64,000 nucleotides of DNA from an uncultured Verrucomicrobiota bacterium. GTDB taxonomy: Bacteria > Verrucomicrobiota > Verrucomicrobiia > Opitutales > Seribacteraceae. The notes under the pieces were generated by a model. It worked only from the letters and a program-made list of their open reading frames with translations, was not told where the DNA came from and did not search any database. This document shows, piece by piece, positions 62,831-64,000 of this stretch. The stretch is from assembly GCA_902615835.1 (NCBI GenBank), contig CACMQL010000003.1:1-64000 (forward strand). The letters run 5' to 3'. How positions within the stretch are numbered: position 1 is the stretch's first letter; the number at the start of each line of letters is the position of its first letter. The translations under genes and the position numbers were made by a program.

Positions 62831-63229
62831 CTACCTGGCTTGCAAGCGAAAATCTTCGAGATTATTTAGCCTACAAAGATCGACAACTTCTGTAACGAAT
62901 TTGAGTGGTACATTTTCGTCCGCTACTACTAAAACCATAGGCTTTTTTTTCAGACTAGCACTGGACTTGAGTACTTTTTCTAGATCATCTCGATCGGTTG
63001 GGTTTCCATTCACAAAGGTTTCACCCTCCGCTTTGATCGAAATAATGAGTTCATTGCGAACAATATTCGATCCCGCACTTTCGATTTTAGGCAACTTTAC
63101 ATTCAGTGCCCGCAAATCCTGAAACTGCATGGTGACCAAAAAAAAGATGATGAGAACCATGAGCACATCAATTAGGGGAACAACATCTATCTTTGGCTTT
63201 CTATGTCGACTAAATACTCTCTCACTCAT
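62831..63229 (-). CDS. exbD: ExbD/TolR biopolymer transport protein
   Basis: A 132-residue protein: short cytoplasmic N-terminus, one transmembrane helix (about 17-37) and a periplasmic domain. The conserved membrane aspartate is Asp21 in VPLIDVLMVLIIFF, which conducts protons. It pairs with the adjacent ExbB/TolQ protein (12 bases upstream) to energise TonB or the Tol-Pal system. The TonB-dependent receptor at 13.2 kb is a possible client. Confidence 0.9.
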   Translation of the reverse strand: MSERVFSRHRKPKIDVVPLIDVLMVLIIFFLVTMQFQDLRALNVKLPKIESAGSNIVRNELIISIKAEGETFVNGNPTDRDDLEKVLKSSASLKKKPMVLVVADENVPLKFVTEVVDLCRLNNLEDFRLQAR

Positions 63230-63241
63230 ACTTCCAAAGAC

Positions 63242-64000
63242 CTAGATGCTTTCATTTTTTGGATAAACGGCATCAACCAATTTTTCGGTAAGCCAGTCTA
63301 ATGAAGAGGCCCTTTTTTCAATTAATCTTACCAAATAAGCATGTGCAATTAAGGTAGGGATGGCTATGGCCAGTCCAACAATTGTCGTGAGAAGAGCCAT
63401 GGCAATTCCCTCGGAGAAAATAGAAGGATCCCCCGCCCCACCCCCAGATGGTATTTGAGAAAATACCTGAACCAAACCAGTGACCGTGCCTAACAAGCCA
63501 AGCAAAGGGGCCGCAGAGACAACGACCTCTAGCAAAAATAAACCGCGCTCCATCGAAGCAATTTCTAATCGAGAATAACTGCGTAAGGAGTCGATCGAGG
63601 GGTTTTCTCTGGTCGCAACCCAGACTATTCTTTCCGCAGCTGAGTGTTTTTTCCATTTTCGATCAGGAAATTCTCCATTATTCAAAGCCTTGGCAACCTT
63701 TCGGGGGAAAGTTAAGCCACTGCGTAAGGAATAAATCCGTTCAAAGGAAATAAAAACTGCCATCAGTAGGCAAATGCCTAAGGGATAGATAAATAGACCA
63801 AGTTGAGAAACTGATAAAGGTTGCTTTAATTTCTCAAGAATTGCGATGTATGGACGGGCATTCTGTCCAATGCCCAAAAGCATCAGGTTCTGATTTTTAA
63901 AAAAAGTTATAGACTCATTCTGATCATCAAAATCAGCCAGATTGACACCTCCCGGTAGGTCGAAAAGAGCAAACTTAAAATCATCTCCCTGATAAATGCC
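63242..64000 (-). CDS. exbB: MotA/TolQ/ExbB proton channel protein, N-terminus beyond the window
   Basis: Three transmembrane helices and the family core are visible: LGLFIYPLGICLLMAVFISFER, APLLGLLGTVTGLVQVFSQI (the conserved GLLGTVxG loop) and GIAMALLTTIVGLAIAIPTLIAHAYL. ATG 63883 is one possible start, but the frame stays open for 39 more codons up to the window edge (DDFKFALFDLPGGVNLADF), so the protein probably has a longer, perhaps exported, N-terminal domain as in large ExbB proteins. It forms the proton channel with ExbD. The right end is cut. Confidence 0.85.
   Translation of the reverse strand, partial: GIYQGDDFKFALFDLPGGVNLADFDDQNESITFFKNQNLMLLGIGQNARPYIAILEKLKQPLSVSQLGLFIYPLGICLLMAVFISFERIYSLRSGLTFPRKVAKALNNGEFPDRKWKKHSAAERIVWVATRENPSIDSLRSYSRLEIASMERGLFLLEVVVSAAPLLGLLGTVTGLVQVFSQIPSGGGAGDPSIFSEGIAMALLTTIVGLAIAIPTLIAHAYLVRLIEKRASSLDWLTEKLVDAVYPKNESI

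Noticed and set aside
1-64000. CRISPR arrays, rRNA and tRNA genes, tmRNA, insertion sequences, prophage
   Set aside because: No regularly spaced direct repeats, no transposase or phage genes and no recognisable RNA gene could be seen by reading; the Xer-type recombinase looks chromosomal. A tRNA or Rfam covariance search would be needed to exclude small RNA genes.

Overview
The window looks like a chromosomal piece of a marine Verrucomicrobiota bacterium, most likely class Opitutia (Opitutae). The indications are a tiny PVC-type small basic protein beside ftsH, a DUF1501 plus PSD1/DUF1549/DUF1553 cytochrome pair of the planctomycete-verrucomicrobial kind, several DUF1080 (3-keto-disaccharide hydrolase) domains, LamG/kelch surface proteins and an OleA homologue. 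The taxonomic call is inference from gene families; no rRNA or tRNA gene was recognised.

Layout. 0-7.2 kb: a cut-off hypothetical gene, a rhodanese lipoprotein, a mosaic kelch/Ig/LamG surface protein, a short-chain dehydrogenase and a secreted GH32-like protein. 7.5-13.1 kb (minus): msrA, an esterase, a PSD1 cytochrome and its DUF1501 partner. 13.2-16 kb (plus): a TonB-dependent receptor followed closely by an EamA permease. 16.2-21.3 kb (minus): a sugar-acid catabolic operon (2-hydroxyacid dehydrogenase, Ldh_2 oxidoreductase, KDG-kinase-like PfkB, mannonate-oxidoreductase-like SDR, LacI regulator). 21.3-25.3 kb: Gfo/Idh/MocA oxidoreductase, two TIM-barrel epimerase-like proteins, a ferredoxin and a DUF1080 protein, resembling a 3-keto-sugar route. 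25.4-31.1 kb (minus): a frameshifted glycosidase, then cysC-cysD-cysN translationally coupled to a beta-propeller protein. 31.2-32.8 kb: YceI and a Xer recombinase.

33.0-37.8 kb (minus) holds the most unusual locus. A CrtI/CrtISO-type FAD oxidoreductase precedes FabZ, FabI, an OleA-type ketosynthase and an OleB-type alpha/beta hydrolase, and the last four genes overlap by 1 to 4 bases. No OleC or OleD is present. The set suggests a fatty-acyl condensing pathway making a long-chain ketone or hydrocarbon. 37.8-40.4 kb: an LRR protein, a small membrane protein and a tandem DUF1080 protein.

40.5-48.1 kb is a housekeeping stretch: GT2, trmL, smpB, rpoZ, cutA, small basic protein, ftsH, tilS and serS. 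48.1-62 kb is a visibly A+T-richer envelope glycan cluster with GT9, GT4, GT2 and other glycosyltransferases, FkbM methyltransferases and an LpxL-type acyltransferase fused to a GT9 domain. It contains a heavily decayed methyltransferase pseudogene and two FkbM genes with single homopolymer frameshifts, so it appears to be a fast-changing LPS/O-antigen locus. The right end carries an HTH/metallo-beta-lactamase fusion and an ExbD/ExbB pair; the ExbB gene runs off the edge.
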